Positions 43,301 to 49,800 of a stretch of DNA of 64,000 nucleotides are shown here, piece by piece. The stretch lies in the NCBI GenBank assembly GCA_949317995.1, contig OX439049.1, forward strand, positions 10,579,395-10,643,394, in the 5' to 3' direction. The position numbers and the translations under genes are program-made. The notes under the pieces were generated by a model, which was not told where the DNA came from, searched no databases, and saw only the letters and a program-made list of their open reading frames with translations. The DNA is from Acholoe squamosa. Taxonomy: Eukaryota > Annelida > Polychaeta > Phyllodocida > Polynoidae. The number at the start of each line of letters is the position of its first letter. Within the stretch, counting starts at the first letter, position 1.

Positions 43301-45583
43301 ATGGTCTACCTTGATTTCACAGTAACGCCAAAGAACAGCTTCGTTAATAGATTAATAGAAACATAACACACTATATGAATCTATCAGATCTCATAGGCCT
43401 ACGCCCAACCACATACTTGTTAATTCAACTGATCTGGAAATACACCTAATTTGGGTGATACCTACACACCTTTAAATCTAAAGACCCGTGAATGTTTTAT
43501 TTGTTTGAGCTGACGAAAATAATTTGGTCGATATGAAAGCTGCACGTTTTAATTTCCGCCCATGTTTCTTTTGTTTTGCAATAACTTATTCTCACGACCG
43601 TGTCCGTGTATCTATTTGTAGCTAGTTAGGAAATGCACCCCAGGTGTAGATTCCTCTACCTGTACATTCGATCAATAACATGAGGGTTGTCAACTAGAGA
43701 TGCAAGACTGGATGACAAGGTGTACTTGTTCTGAAGGTTTATACACCTGTCCCTAAAGTCAGGGCTATCCTAGTATAACCTGGGTGTACATGTGTCACAG
43801 GCGACACACCAAAATCCATTGTTCTAGGTGACAAGGCATATCAATGATGCGACATTGACGTGATATTGCTGTGACATTCATGCAAAACTGATGCGTAATT
43901 TAAACACAAATGAATAGGAAAAATGAAACCCTGTGGCGCAGGTAATGTTGTTGCAGCTGTGGAGTTAGGACATAAGACTGCTTGTCATTTGTCCAAAAAC
44001 AACAACAACAACAAAAACAAAAACAACAACAACAAATCTAGTATCTTATCAATGTCTGAAAAAAGAAACGCTAATGGACTCCCTCCCTTGTCCCATTTGT
44101 ACCAGAGAGGAGAAACAAGTTTTTCTATTGTTGCACGGCCTAACCGGTCTGTCCGGTGCATGTCTATATGATCGCAAGCCACAGCTTTTTCACAGAGTTT
44201 GTACGCCATACCCGTTTGTTGTCACAATGCATGAATGCAGTCTGGGTGCACTTGTAACTCCCCAAACTAACTCACCAGGGCTGCATCCATGATTACCACA
44301 GAGAAGCCAATGCTATACAAAATGTATCATTAAAGGCGATGTAAATGTCCTATTGTTTCCATATTTCCCTCAAGTAAGATACCAACAGACATGTCCTTTG
44401 TTCATGATGGCCTTGCTAGCCACTAGACCATATATTGCTGCAGTCTTAACCCAGGGCTGAAATACAATGTGCATGCCCCTTGATAACCCATGTACTCCTC
44501 TATGTCGGAGACGATATGTCAATATCTAAGGAGACCTTGACCTCTGAGGAAGCCTTGAGATTAAAGGCTACTTTGACCTCTAAAGAAACCTTGACATTAA
44601 AGGCCAGTTTGACCTCTAACGAAGCCTTGACATTAGGGGCCAATTTGACCTCTAAGGAAGCCTTAACATCAAAGGATACAGTGACCAGTGAAGTAATGGC
44701 TCCGAATTCAAATGAACTGCCTGTAAGCTCTAAATGGGTCTCGTCATCAAGGAGCAGTGTTCCTTACATCAAGGGTGCTTTGCCCCCTCGACAGGCCTTG
44801 ACTTCCAAACGCAAGTTGATCTCTAAGGAAAAGTTAAAAGCAATGGATGGGTTGACCTCTAAGACAGCCTTGACCCCTTCAGATGTCCTGACTTCGAGGG
44901 AAGTAATGCTTTATTCCAGGAGCAGCTTGACCTCAAAAGAGTCATTGATATCAAGAGGGTCTTTGACCTCTAGGGATACATCTAGCCCCAAGAATGCCTT
45001 AAAATCATTAAAAAAAGAGAGGTATAAGGATAATTTGAATTTACAGGATGGAATAACTGTGCAGCTGACTTTTGAGGGAGCCTCAAACATAAAGGAGAAG
45101 TCAAACTCTATGGGAATATTGCACCCAAAGATGTCTAATGCCCACAATCATATTTCTGTTAACACTATGGTCACTGGAGAAAATGAAGTGCCTTCTAACG
45201 ACTCTGCGCCCTCTAAGGATACCCTATCCTCTAAGGATACAATGCCCTCTAAGGGTTCTGAACCCTCTAAGGATACCCTATCCTCTAAGGATACAATGCC
45301 CTCTAAGGATTCTAAACCCTCTAAGGCCTCTGCACCTTATTCTAAGGTGTCTCGATTACTTTGCTCTATGTTGGGGGCAGCAGCACAGGGCAGACCGGCT
45401 GCTGTGGCACTAAGACTCAGTCGGTGGGTATCTGAGGGGGCACTTCCAGTCACTGATACACGGTCAAAGGTCACACCAGAGACTAAGGTAACGCCAAAGG
45501 TCAAGGTCACACCAGAATCCGATGTTACAATACCACGCCGGCTTTCCTTCCGGAAGGCATTGGCACAAGCCAAGGTAATGTTG
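19072..45583 (+). CDS. Proposed multi-exon gene of unknown function (span of candidate exons)
   Basis: I do not recognise this product. The model rests on splice-bounded open segments that agree in phase: 19072-19188, 21648-21833, (gap), 32921-32978, 33743-33813, 34078-34100, 34880-35079, 41059-41098, 41787-41851 and 44531-45583. At least one exon must be missing between 21.8 and 32.9 kb, because the phase changes from 0 to 2. The early part is rich in aliphatic helices ([28 protein letters not shown]). The last long exon is a Ser/Thr/Lys repeat region. The open end at a GTAATG donor means the 3' end is not seen, and the fibrinogen gene could lie in its next intron on the other strand. The first two exons and the last are the best supported, and the segments may belong to more than one gene. 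Confidence 0.4.
19228..20083 (+). mobile_element. MITE-A copy interrupted by the GTGTTTA-array element
   Basis: Left part ATTAAAGGCCGCAGATGCAG ... GGGGTTGATACA. Right part CTCTTGGAGGGTCGGCTC ... CAGCGGCCCTTAATTGG. Rejoining gives the ordinary MITE-A middle (TTGATACACTC-type), so the 19364-19957 block is a later insertion. Confidence 0.7.
19364..19957. mobile_element. Non-autonomous DNA element with terminal inverted repeats and a GTGTTTA/TAAACAC array
   Basis: A perfect 26-bp inverted repeat (19362-19387 and 19934-19959; core TGTGGATCAACACGG) bounds it, with TA next to each end, so a TA duplication (Tc1/mariner-like) is likely. A second inverted pair TACACTGTAAAAAA lies inside. Between these are about thirty GTGTTTA or TAAACAC heptamers in both directions, often as GTGTTTAGATTCTAAACAC palindromes. 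No ORF of note. A related outer segment (CAGTAAAAGGTACACCCGCG) is at 55273-55318. Confidence 0.7.
20608..20800 (+). mobile_element. MITE-A copy, right end missing or rearranged
   Basis: TAAGGGCCGCTGATGCATCA starts a copy whose middle (GGGGTTGATGCACTCCCGGA) shows the uninterrupted sequence that other elements have inserted into elsewhere. It is followed by two more shuffled MITE-A pieces up to 21275. Confidence 0.6.
21648..21833 (+). CDS. Unknown plus-strand gene, candidate exon 2
   Basis: A 186-bp phase 0-0 segment between TATTTAG (after a long TTTCTTTCC tract) and GAG|GTAAGT. It reads [17 protein letters not shown], then [19 protein letters not shown] and [17 protein letters not shown]: amphipathic helices with no repeat signature. 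It fits directly onto the preceding exon. A second acceptor (ACACCAG) inside would shorten it. Confidence 0.55.
21834..22670. other. Non-coding stretch, presumed intron
   Basis: Follows the donor at 21833. A duplicated TGTCGGTATAAGGTGGA block lies near 22495-22555. Confidence 0.4.
22990..23108 (-). repeat. C-rich degenerate array flanking the telomere-like block (left)
   Basis: Units of about 20 bp on a GGAAWTCTCCCCCC theme: GGAAATCTCACCCC, GGAATTCTCCCGCC, GGAAATCCCCCCCC, GGAACTCTCCTCCC, GGAATTTTCCCGCC. Confidence 0.7.
23196..23525 (+). repeat. Interstitial telomere-like repeat
   Basis: About 330 bp of GGGTTA with blocks of GGGATA and a run of some fifteen GGGTCA units. TTAGGG is the ancestral animal telomere repeat. 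The variants and position show this is internal, not a chromosome end. Long ORFs on both strands (LTLTLT, VRVRVR) are artefacts. Confidence 0.9.
23560..23668 (+). repeat. G-rich degenerate array flanking the telomere-like block (right)
   Basis: The inverse of the left array: GGGAAAATTCC, GGGGAGATTTTC, GGGGGAACTTTCC, GGGGGAGAATTCC, GGGTGGGAGACTTCC. Units about 20 bp. Confidence 0.7.
23903..24090 (+). repeat. GTGAG SINE-like repeat, best copy
   Basis: CACTGAGTGAGTGAGTAATA ... CCTTTTAAGTGGGCTAGGGA. Covers all family blocks. Confidence 0.7.
24185..24290. repeat. Small foldback (TCAACGTTGA)
   Basis: ATGGTTGATCAACGTTCTTT and CAACGTTGAAACAACTGGG form short palindromes of a type found in MITEs. Ends not defined. 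Confidence 0.35.
24619..25457. mobile_element. MITE-B copy enlarged by internal sequence
   Basis: Starts CAGGAGGGAATTTCTCAAAA and ends CATCTTGAGAAATGCCCTCC. The MITE-B body stops near 24760 and resumes near 25370. Between lie about 600 bp with their own ACTCATATT/AGACATAAG-type sequence: either a second insertion or a longer parent element. No TIR seen at the inner borders. Confidence 0.5.
25458..26211. other. Non-coding stretch
   Basis: Poly-A/poly-T runs near 25875-25985. Nothing else. Confidence 0.4.
26212..26330 (+). CDS. Weak exon candidate
   Basis: After TTATATTCAG the plus frame reads [20 protein letters not shown] and [15 protein letters not shown]. Entry phase 0 would fit the exon ending at 21833. 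No convincing donor (CATG|GTTGGT is the best). Confidence 0.15.
26579..26655 (-). pseudogene. tRNA-Arg-like pseudogene
   Basis: Minus strand GCCCCGTGGCCTAATGGATA, CACTCTGGATCAGAAGATCC, TGGATCGATCCTGGG. A-box, the CTCTG..GATCAGAAGAT arm of tRNA-Arg and a B-box are clear. The anticodon loop looks shortened and the 3' acceptor strand does not pair, so it is a relic or a SINE head. Confidence 0.55.
26781..26888. repeat. Hairpin, about 45-bp arms
   Basis: TGATGATTATGCTTGCATGC, CCTTTTAGGTACTTGATAGA and inverse, loop near GGCTCCGCC. Arms differ at a few positions. Confidence 0.8.
27410..27590 (+). mobile_element. MITE-C copy (family entry)
   Basis: Family marked by TCTACCAGGGATCCTTGTAA, CTGAACAGGGAACCA, then TTTTACAAGAAGCCCCAGGT and GGCAGTA-TGGTACAA-GTCCCTGTGAAA. 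About 190-220 bp. Four copies: here, 29857-30060 (+), 36228-36445 (-), 61090-61290 (-). Some are edged by CACTGTAAAAGG/CACGGTAAAAAA. Confidence 0.65.
27869..28135. mobile_element. MITE-B copy
   Basis: AAGGCATGTTTCTAAATGG ... ACCATCTTGAAAAATGCCCT. Full length with both ends. Confidence 0.65.
28443..28706. mobile_element. MITE-B copy
   Basis: GGAGGGAATTTCTCAAGATG ... ATACCATCTAGAGAAAAGCC. Together with the copy about 300 bp upstream it makes a close pair. Confidence 0.7.
28738..28878 (+). CDS. Weak exon candidate next to a MITE
   Basis: Open plus frame reading [20 protein letters not shown] and [17 protein letters not shown] just after a 260-bp MITE. AG is available at the left, but the right-hand donor (CCT|GTAATA) is poor. 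It could be the missing exon of the plus-strand gene, but the phase does not fit cleanly. Confidence 0.2.
28880..29856. other. Non-coding stretch
   Basis: No convincing ORF or repeat. ATATATTT-type AT tracts near 29540-29660. Confidence 0.4.
29857..30060 (+). mobile_element. MITE-C copy
   Basis: CACTGTAAAAGGTAACTGTT start, then the family blocks. A small duplication of ATCTCTGTGAAAA lies at its right part. Confidence 0.65.
30328..30605. mobile_element. MITE-D copy
   Basis: CTGGAGGCTGTTGTGAAAAG ... AATCTTTTCACAACGGCCTC, both ends well kept. Confidence 0.7.
30752..31020 (+). mobile_element. MITE-A, near full-length copy
   Basis: Starts TTAACTCTTTAAGGACCGC and ends GCGGCCCTTAAAGATTTAA. The inner CAGCACTTCATTGGTGCATC block is in inverted duplicate. 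A further MITE-A-like piece follows at 31020-31160. Confidence 0.7.
31168..31533. mobile_element. MITE-E copy (family entry)
   Basis: About 366 bp with ends GGAGCRTGTTGCTCCTRTRG (consensus) and AGGAGCAAAACCCTCCTG. Inside GTGTGTGACATGAGTAGGTA and GACTTCTCCCAACTAGGTAC. Its twin at 52332-52697 is the same sequence in reverse. Shorter relatives: 31689-31920 and 46983-47295 (TAAGAAGTGCCTCAC, TTTTAATGTTGCACAGAAG). Confidence 0.7.
31689..31920. mobile_element. MITE-E-related short element
   Basis: GGAGGGTGTTGCACACAGAG start, then TAAGAAGTGCCTCACCTGCA and GTTGCACAGAAGTGATCTTG. Lacks the inverted right end. Confidence 0.5.
31963..32260. mobile_element. MITE-D copy
   Basis: CTGGAGGCTATTGCGAAAAG ... 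CCTTTCGCAACACCCTCCTG. Confidence 0.7.
32564..32590 (+). repeat. (CTGT)n microsatellite
   Basis: CTGTCTGTCTGTCTGCCTGT followed by CTCTCTT. Confidence 0.75.
32921..32978 (+). CDS. Unknown plus-strand gene, candidate small exon
   Basis: Follows a good polypyrimidine tract (CTCTTGTTCTTCTCTCAG) and ends CTGCAG|GTACAG. In the frame needed by the next exon it reads [19 protein letters not shown], beginning in phase 2 and ending in phase 0. The upstream partner is not found. Confidence 0.35.
33020..33345 (+). repeat. Degenerate tandem repeat (TATTGGAGGAATTACAGG)
   Basis: TGTATTGGAGGAATTACAGG, CTATATTGGAGGAATTACAG, CTGTATTGGAGAAAGTACGG and GCAAATCTAGCAGCTGT recur every 60-90 bp. It lies between two candidate exons of the plus-strand gene, so it is probably intronic. 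Confidence 0.6.
33743..33813 (+). CDS. Unknown plus-strand gene, candidate exon
   Basis: Open segment [20 protein letters not shown] followed by VYE, from CTCTACAG to GAG|GTGTGG. Start phase 0 matches the previous candidate and end phase 2 matches the next. The codon choice (CTGGCTCTGGCCGCTGCT) is unlike the surrounding AT-rich repeats. The donor is weak. Confidence 0.4.
34078..34100 (+). CDS. Unknown plus-strand gene, candidate 23-bp microexon
   Basis: Bounded by TTATGGTTTTACAG and CTG|GTAAAG. Used with the neighbouring phases it contributes SLQLGPISG across the junctions. It is the only way I found to link the flanking exons in frame. A stretch this short could occur by chance. Confidence 0.25.
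34880..35079 (+). CDS. Unknown plus-strand gene, candidate exon with strong coding character
   Basis: Reads [20 protein letters not shown], then [20 protein letters not shown], ending MDYTQSK|GTAGAT in phase 0. About 66 codons without a stop, in a balanced codon mix with Trp and Cys, in a region otherwise full of stops. Acceptors exist at AACAG (phase 0) and CAAG (phase 1). Confidence 0.5.
35080..36060. other. Presumed intron with repeat H copy
   Basis: After the donor at 35079. Apart from 35575-35730, nothing recognised. Confidence 0.4.
36228..36445 (-). mobile_element. MITE-C copy
   Basis: Reverse orientation: CGTTGAAATAACGACAGATT, ACTGCCACCTGGAGCTTCTT, TTCAGTTTTACAAGGATCCC. The plus-strand ORF here is an artefact. 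Confidence 0.65.
37085..37285 (+). repeat. CRE-rich repeat, second copy
   Basis: Same family as the copy upstream of the fibrinogen-related gene, in the other orientation. It contains TGACGTCA twice, TGTGACGCAATT and GTGACATCAC, and is framed by GGAGTTGCT and GGCAACTCC, which are roughly inverted and may be its ends. A shorter related piece (GTTGTGACGTCATACG) is at about 42170-42210. Confidence 0.55.
37628..37950 (+). mobile_element. MITE-A copy carrying the short CAGGGG insertion
   Basis: GATGCACCAATGAAGTGCTG, GAGTCTGCTC and the inverted CCAGCACTTCATTGGTGCAT are well preserved. The right end lies beyond the insertion (CCAATGGGCAGGATGCAT). Confidence 0.6.
37789..37932. mobile_element. Short relative of the CAGAGGCGTAGGA element
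   Basis: CAGGGGGGACAGG ... TTCCCACGCCCCTG inside a MITE-A copy, with flanks CCAAG/CCAAT. Removing it restores the MITE-A string CGACCAATGGGCA, so it inserted after that copy. Confidence 0.55.
38248..38412 (+). repeat. (CTTT)n microsatellite with CCTT block
   Basis: About 165 bp pyrimidine tract. The KKERKK / FFLSFF ORFs are artefacts. Confidence 0.95.
38505..38603. repeat. Hairpin, GC-rich stem
   Basis: ATGGGGGCCC, GGGCTGTATAT / ATATACAGCCC and GGGCCCCCAT pair around ACAGC, extended by CTAATAGATCATGG / CCATGACCTAATAG. Confidence 0.75.
38638..38719 (-). CDS. 82-bp putative first exon in the composite element, copy 2
   Basis: Reads [27 protein letters not shown], then a GTAAGAAATTAATAC donor in phase 1. 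Open throughout. It may be the 5' coding exon of a parent element or a captured host exon. No later exon identified. Confidence 0.3.
39434..39500 (+). repeat. tRNA-derived SINE-like head, second copy
   Basis: GTGTGGCGCTATGGCTAAGG, CTTCGCCTACCACCACTGCG, GGCCGGGGTTCAATTCTC. The same downstream ACTTTGTATGTCC tail as the copy near 6.9 kb shows common origin. Confidence 0.6.
40131..40200. repeat. Perfect hairpin, 33-bp arms, 4-nt loop
   Basis: TACCCTACCTCTATCTACCA with CACCTGTATCGCC, loop CTGA, then the exact inverse, running straight into a (TA)n tract. No mismatch in 33 bp. Confidence 0.9.
40201..40262. repeat. (TA)n microsatellite
   Basis: About 62 bp of TA with one GC interruption, directly after the perfect hairpin. 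Confidence 0.95.
40338..40391. repeat. (TA)n microsatellite, second tract
   Basis: About 54 bp of TA, 75 bp after the first tract. The IYIYIY ORFs here are artefacts. Confidence 0.95.
40671..40940 (+). mobile_element. MITE-A, full-length copy with both ends
   Basis: Left end CCTTTAAGGGCCACTGATGC after TTAA, and right end CAGCCCTTAAAGGG before TTAA. The cleanest copy for defining the family: inverted ends of at least 15 bp and an internally palindromic body. Confidence 0.75.
41059..41098 (+). CDS. Unknown plus-strand gene, candidate 40-bp exon
   Basis: Encodes [13 protein letters not shown] between CACCGCAG and CACAG|GTGACT. It starts in phase 0, as the previous exon requires, and ends in phase 1, as the next requires. 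Short, so support comes mostly from phase agreement. Confidence 0.3.
41285..41475 (+). repeat. GTGAG SINE-like repeat
   Basis: GGAGTGAGTGAGTAATGGTT, TTTAATACCATTTCAGCAGC, then the GTGTGGAACAGACACACAGA block. Diverged. Confidence 0.6.
41787..41851 (+). CDS. Unknown plus-strand gene, candidate 65-bp exon
   Basis: Encodes [20 protein letters not shown], then Lys, between GATGCACAG and CAAG|GTACTA, entering in phase 1 and leaving in phase 0. It resembles the previous candidate in its Tyr-rich run (FYYT). The acceptor has a poor polypyrimidine tract. Confidence 0.3.
42495..42595. repeat. Hairpin, about 48-bp arms
   Basis: TAGATAGAACTAAAC ... GGTGGCCGATCCACCCC, loop CGA, GGGGTGGATCGGCCACC ... GTTTAGTTCTATATCTA. 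Confidence 0.8.
42600..43920. other. Non-coding stretch with a GC-rich beginning
   Basis: 42650-42790 is GC-rich (GTAGTTCCCCGTACGAGCGC, repeated GGTGGATC) and echoes the stem of the neighbouring hairpin. The rest is featureless. Confidence 0.4.
43996..44036 (+). repeat. (AAC)n microsatellite
   Basis: AACAACAACAACAAAAACAA... about 40 bp. Confidence 0.8.
44516..45583 (+). CDS. Long Ser/Thr/Lys repeat exon (LTSKE repeats), unknown function
   Basis: An open frame of 356 codons from ATG 44516 to GCCAAG|GTAATG, far longer than any other here. The first third is a degenerate 15-residue repeat around [13 protein letters not shown] later part has two near-identical 22-residue units built on [15 protein letters not shown]. 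Both repeats are visible in the DNA (CCTCTAAGGA every 15-45 bp). The end is different: [30 protein letters not shown], a [16 protein letters not shown] run and a basic RRLSFRKAL. It is acidic-basic mixed and probably disordered. It could be an internal exon (acceptor at 44530, phase 0, or 44454) or start its own transcript. No known family comes to mind. Confidence 0.55.
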
Positions 45584-46634
45584 AGTTTTATCTTATAAAT
45601 ATGCCACTTTGCTCTGCCATCCGTAAATGACATTACAGTGACTACACTGCAGGGAGAAGGGGTGGGTTATGCAGCGGAAACATTAATTTCTATTGTAAAA
45701 GCTCAAGGGAGAAGGGAGGGGGCTTTAAAATGACAACGAATGGTCAAGTTGTCATTGTCATTTTTTTTTTTTACAGTTATAACAGTTATCACTAGTATTT
45801 GTTTTGCGGGTGGGCTTGGCAACCAGCCATTTGAATCCTAGGTAGTGTCAGGTGCAGCTGCTTTAAGCATTCGTCCTATAGACAGTTATCACTAGCAATA
45901 TAACAAAGCAACACAATTTGGGATTTGAAAATATTTATTGTAGATTTTCAAATGGACTGGCCCTGTTAGTTAGAACAAGTTTTGAACAATGCATATCTGC
46001 AGATGGTTATGTTGCAGAAAATCAAATATTGACGTAAATAGGCCTAGTCAGTGTCTTTCAATGCTTTTACATCACACAATTGTATAATAGTTATACAAAC
46101 AAGATGAGTGTTACAAGAGCAAAAAGGAAAACCTCTAACAGAAAATAACTAGGCTTTGGGATATTTGTAACATACAGATATAGATAAATAGTCATGGGAA
46201 TCTGTCTCCAAAGGATAGTTACCTCAAGGATTGACACTGATTAAGTAATAATGCCTGTAACAGGTGACTTTAAATTGGTATGAGTTGCAATAGATTATTT
46301 AGAAACCCAATGTTTACAAGGTCCCCATTTCATTTAAGAGGTGAACACAAAGGATATAACAGTACCAATACTATCGATTTACTCAAAACTTGATGGTAAT
46401 AATTCACTTCTTTTCATAAAATAAGTTACTCATTGATGGAGTAGTTAAGGAATCGCACCGACGAAAATGCACATGGGTTCTACATAAAATATGTAAACAT
46501 GTATGTTGCATTGGGAATTGTAAAATCATTGATGCAATGCAGAGAATATGTACACTGGAAATTCTGCAGTAATTGATACATAGCCAAACTGGGATTATAA
46601 ACTTAGGTATCCTGACTCGATGTATGGTGATGAT
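45584..46634. other. Convergent intergenic or intronic region
   Basis: Lies between the donor of the LTSKE exon (plus) and the stop of the fibrinogen gene (minus). It contains a MITE-F tip near 45706 and the probable 3' UTR of the fibrinogen gene. Confidence 0.4.
45934..45939 (-). promoter_or_regulatory. Candidate poly(A) signal for the fibrinogen-related gene
   Basis: AATAAA on the minus strand, about 700 nt beyond the TGA stop at 46635. It is the first canonical hexamer I found downstream. An earlier variant hexamer could be used instead. Confidence 0.35.
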
Positions 46635-46870
46635 TCAAGATTTTTTCCTCATCATCATTCGAGTTGCCTTCATGGATACGGAATAACGTCTCCACATCCA
46701 CCAGTTCATTCCTTTAGCGTGTTCAGAACTACCGTACAGACCGTTTAGGTTGGAATAATGACAGGACTTCTCAAACCACCATGCTCCTTTATATGTTCTT
46801 GCACAGTTGCTACTGGAGTCCCGGTCCTTAGTGCTGAAACCACTGTTATTGTGTTGAAACAGGGAATCTC
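46635..46870 (-). CDS. Fibrinogen-related gene, exon 6: calcium/ligand-binding subdomain and stop
   Basis: Reads GDSLFQHNN, KDRDSSSNCA, GAWWFEKSCHYSNLNGLYG and WWMWRRYSVSMKATRMMM, then a TGA stop at 46635-46637. D323 and D325 match the calcium site of ficolins and tachylectin-5. C330 and C344 match the second disulfide, and the C330-A331 pair sits where ficolins bind acetyl groups. The usual 'EMKIRP' end is replaced by RMMMRKKS. The acceptor is TTCTTAG. Confidence 0.92.
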
Positions 46871-49800
46871 CTAAGAAGAGAATGCATGATCCATTTTTTA
46901 CTTGACCAAATATTGAAGATAATGGAAAGACAGTTTGAATGAAAATTTATTTTCTTTGTCCCAAGGTGGGTATATAAAGAATCTGGAGGATGCACAAAGG
47001 AGAAAATGTAGTTTTTGCCTAAGAAGTGCCTCACCGGCAGCAGTCCCTTTCTTTTCAGCCCTGACTTTTTTAATGTTGCACAGAAGCGCTCATGTCAGTC
47101 AGGTACAAGTACCTTTCTATGAAGATGATAGCTACTCAAAACAAGAGGACTAAAAGGAGAGTCACACAATAAGGTACCTGTTTGTACAATACACCCTACT
47201 TTTAAACAAGGCATGTCGCTTTCCAGTCTATGGTGGTTAGTCCAAGTTGAATGGTGAAGCAGAGCATGACATTTTAATGTTGGAGGGTACATAGCTTATA
47301 GATGTGCAACAGCCTCTAGGGCCTGGTGGCTTGGGGTAACTATCGTTGAATCATAATTAAACCACAGTATCACCTTAGAACAAAGGCAAAATTCTTATTT
47401 CATATAAGCGAGGGTTAGGCCAGTTAATTCCCAATTGTGTAGGGTTACTTGGTATAACCAGCAGGCTATTGCAAAAAGATTTGGAAACGATTTTGTCGGA
47501 GGTGGTATTCCCAAAATGGAACTGACTGACCTCAGGGAATCAATTCCCTGTTGGGTTGCCAAAAGATAATTGGTCATAGAAGTAGTTTAGGAGTGGTCAG
47601 GAACTGGTGAATGCTTCCTAATCGAGAACCAATTCCCAGACAGTTCCTTTCTCCAATTCCCTGGCCTTTCGACTATGGGAAGCATTCAGGTGGAATTAAT
47701 CATGGAACCAGTTCCTCAACTTTTTGCAATGCAGTCTAATTCAGAGTAAGTCAATTCCATTACAGTATAAGGTGGGAATTGATCTCCCTGGGTGGAGAAT
47801 CGGAAGGAACTGGAAGATGCATTAGTTACAGTGAGAATTGAATTCCAAATCTTTTCGCAACAGCCTCCAGTGAACCTTAGCTAATCCAAGGTGTTTTACA
47901 CCTTGGGCTTGGATTGGCCACTTGAGGCACTGTTTATACCTTGTAACCCTACACAACTGGGGATTAACTTATACTATAGAGAAACTTTTAGACGACAAAA
48001 TTCTGACATGTAATTAGAATTTAAACATATTAGAATTTTCTCAAGGTAATAAAGCAACAAAACATACCAGGTGGATCCCCTCCAGAGTAGCCTGATATGT
48101 GGAGCCTGTACTGATGTGCCTCATTTTCAATCCAAAAACTGGAGTAATCAGCGTATTTCACCTCCCCCTCGGGACTTGTCAGTTCTACCTTGAGTTCCTG
48201 ATCTCTGTGTTTAGTCAGTTCATGGATGTTATCATTACCAAGCCAAAATTCTGTCGTCAACTCCCCAAAGCCAAGCTTGTACTCATTCCAGGTCTTATAG
48301 AAGTCCACACTTCCATCCTTTCGTGATTGGAATACCTAGAAACAGTTACAGCAATTATGTATTGTACATTGGGGTTATTTATTTCGGATGTATGACAATT
48401 GGTAAAGTACACTGTTCAATGATTTTCCCCACTTATAGATTAACTATTCTTTAATGATTTTATGAGTTTTATTATCAAATGGACCTGTTTTTCATCTGAG
48501 AATATCATGCATTAATTCCTATTTCCACACACACAAAAGTGAGAAAATACCAACCGTCCAGCCTCCATCAGCGAGGCTTTGTTCACAATAGACCCGGATG
48601 ACCTTGTCATGACCTAGACTTATGTTATGGACTCCTGAGGTAGTTGATCCATTTGTGAGGGCTTCCTGGCATCCTTTGTAGACTAAAAGTGGACAGATTA
48701 TATCAAATTGAATTTAATTATCGGTTTGATGCTACTTGTATTGCCTCATACTTCTACAATGTTGCAAGTTTCCGACCTGAATTTATCTAAAGCGAGTCAT
48801 CTGCACTCACAGTCCCAATTGTAAATGGGCAGTAAAGACCACTGTACTGGGTGCAGGGCAATCTACTGTTGGGTCATTTGGTTTCAACTAACAGCCGCTC
48901 CTCTGGTTTTCCAAAATAAAAGCCATATACTGTAAATAGCTTGGCGCAGTCTGACAGTGTGGTGCTGGAGGCCATTTCTTAACAGGCTACGACTGCCCAC
49001 TTTCAAGTCCTAGTGGGAAGCCCTAACTTGGTGACAACACAGCCCAATAGCACTATGACAGCCCTACCAAAAGCTATGTGATTGCTACATAAGGCCTGAT
49101 CGTACAGCGCAGTTGTAGGGGCTTACCTACGATCACTGGCACTAACTTTTAGGTTGTGAAGTCGTAGTGCCTGTAAGCAGTCGTAATGCCTTAAGAAATG
49201 GCCTCCTGACAAATTTGGCCTAATATTGAACTTGCGTTTATATACTTGCATGAAAATACTCCAGGAAATCAGAGTAGCAATAACATTGCTCAACAACCGG
49301 AAGGCATTTCTCAAGGTGGTACGACTAGACCCCCCTCAAGTCATAGTGAGATCCCTCAGTTAAATGCCATTACAGCCCTTCATCTAGTTGTCTCTAATGA
49401 TTGCATTGGTACGACTGCACTACCAAACCCTATGTAATTACTGTCTTAAGTGCTGATTGTACAGAGTAGTCGTAGTGTGTTACCTACGATCACCCACTCT
49501 GATAGTGAGGGTTTCAAGTCGTACTGGTTGTGTCTAGTCGTACCATCTTGAGAAATACCCTCCTGATGTGTAATAGTTGAAGTATCGAAATTATATAATT
49601 ATTGTGAATAGCAATTGCCAATTTACCGATACATAACATCTTATTAAGATCCTACAGTACATCATTGATTATGAACAAATCACTGAATCAAGCACTCAAT
49701 AAATTTGGAACTTGCACATTTGCTCGGAGAATCTGTAGATTTTCCACGGTATAGCCAAATTATGCAGACCATGGCGTTATTGCTATACTTCTGATTGTAA

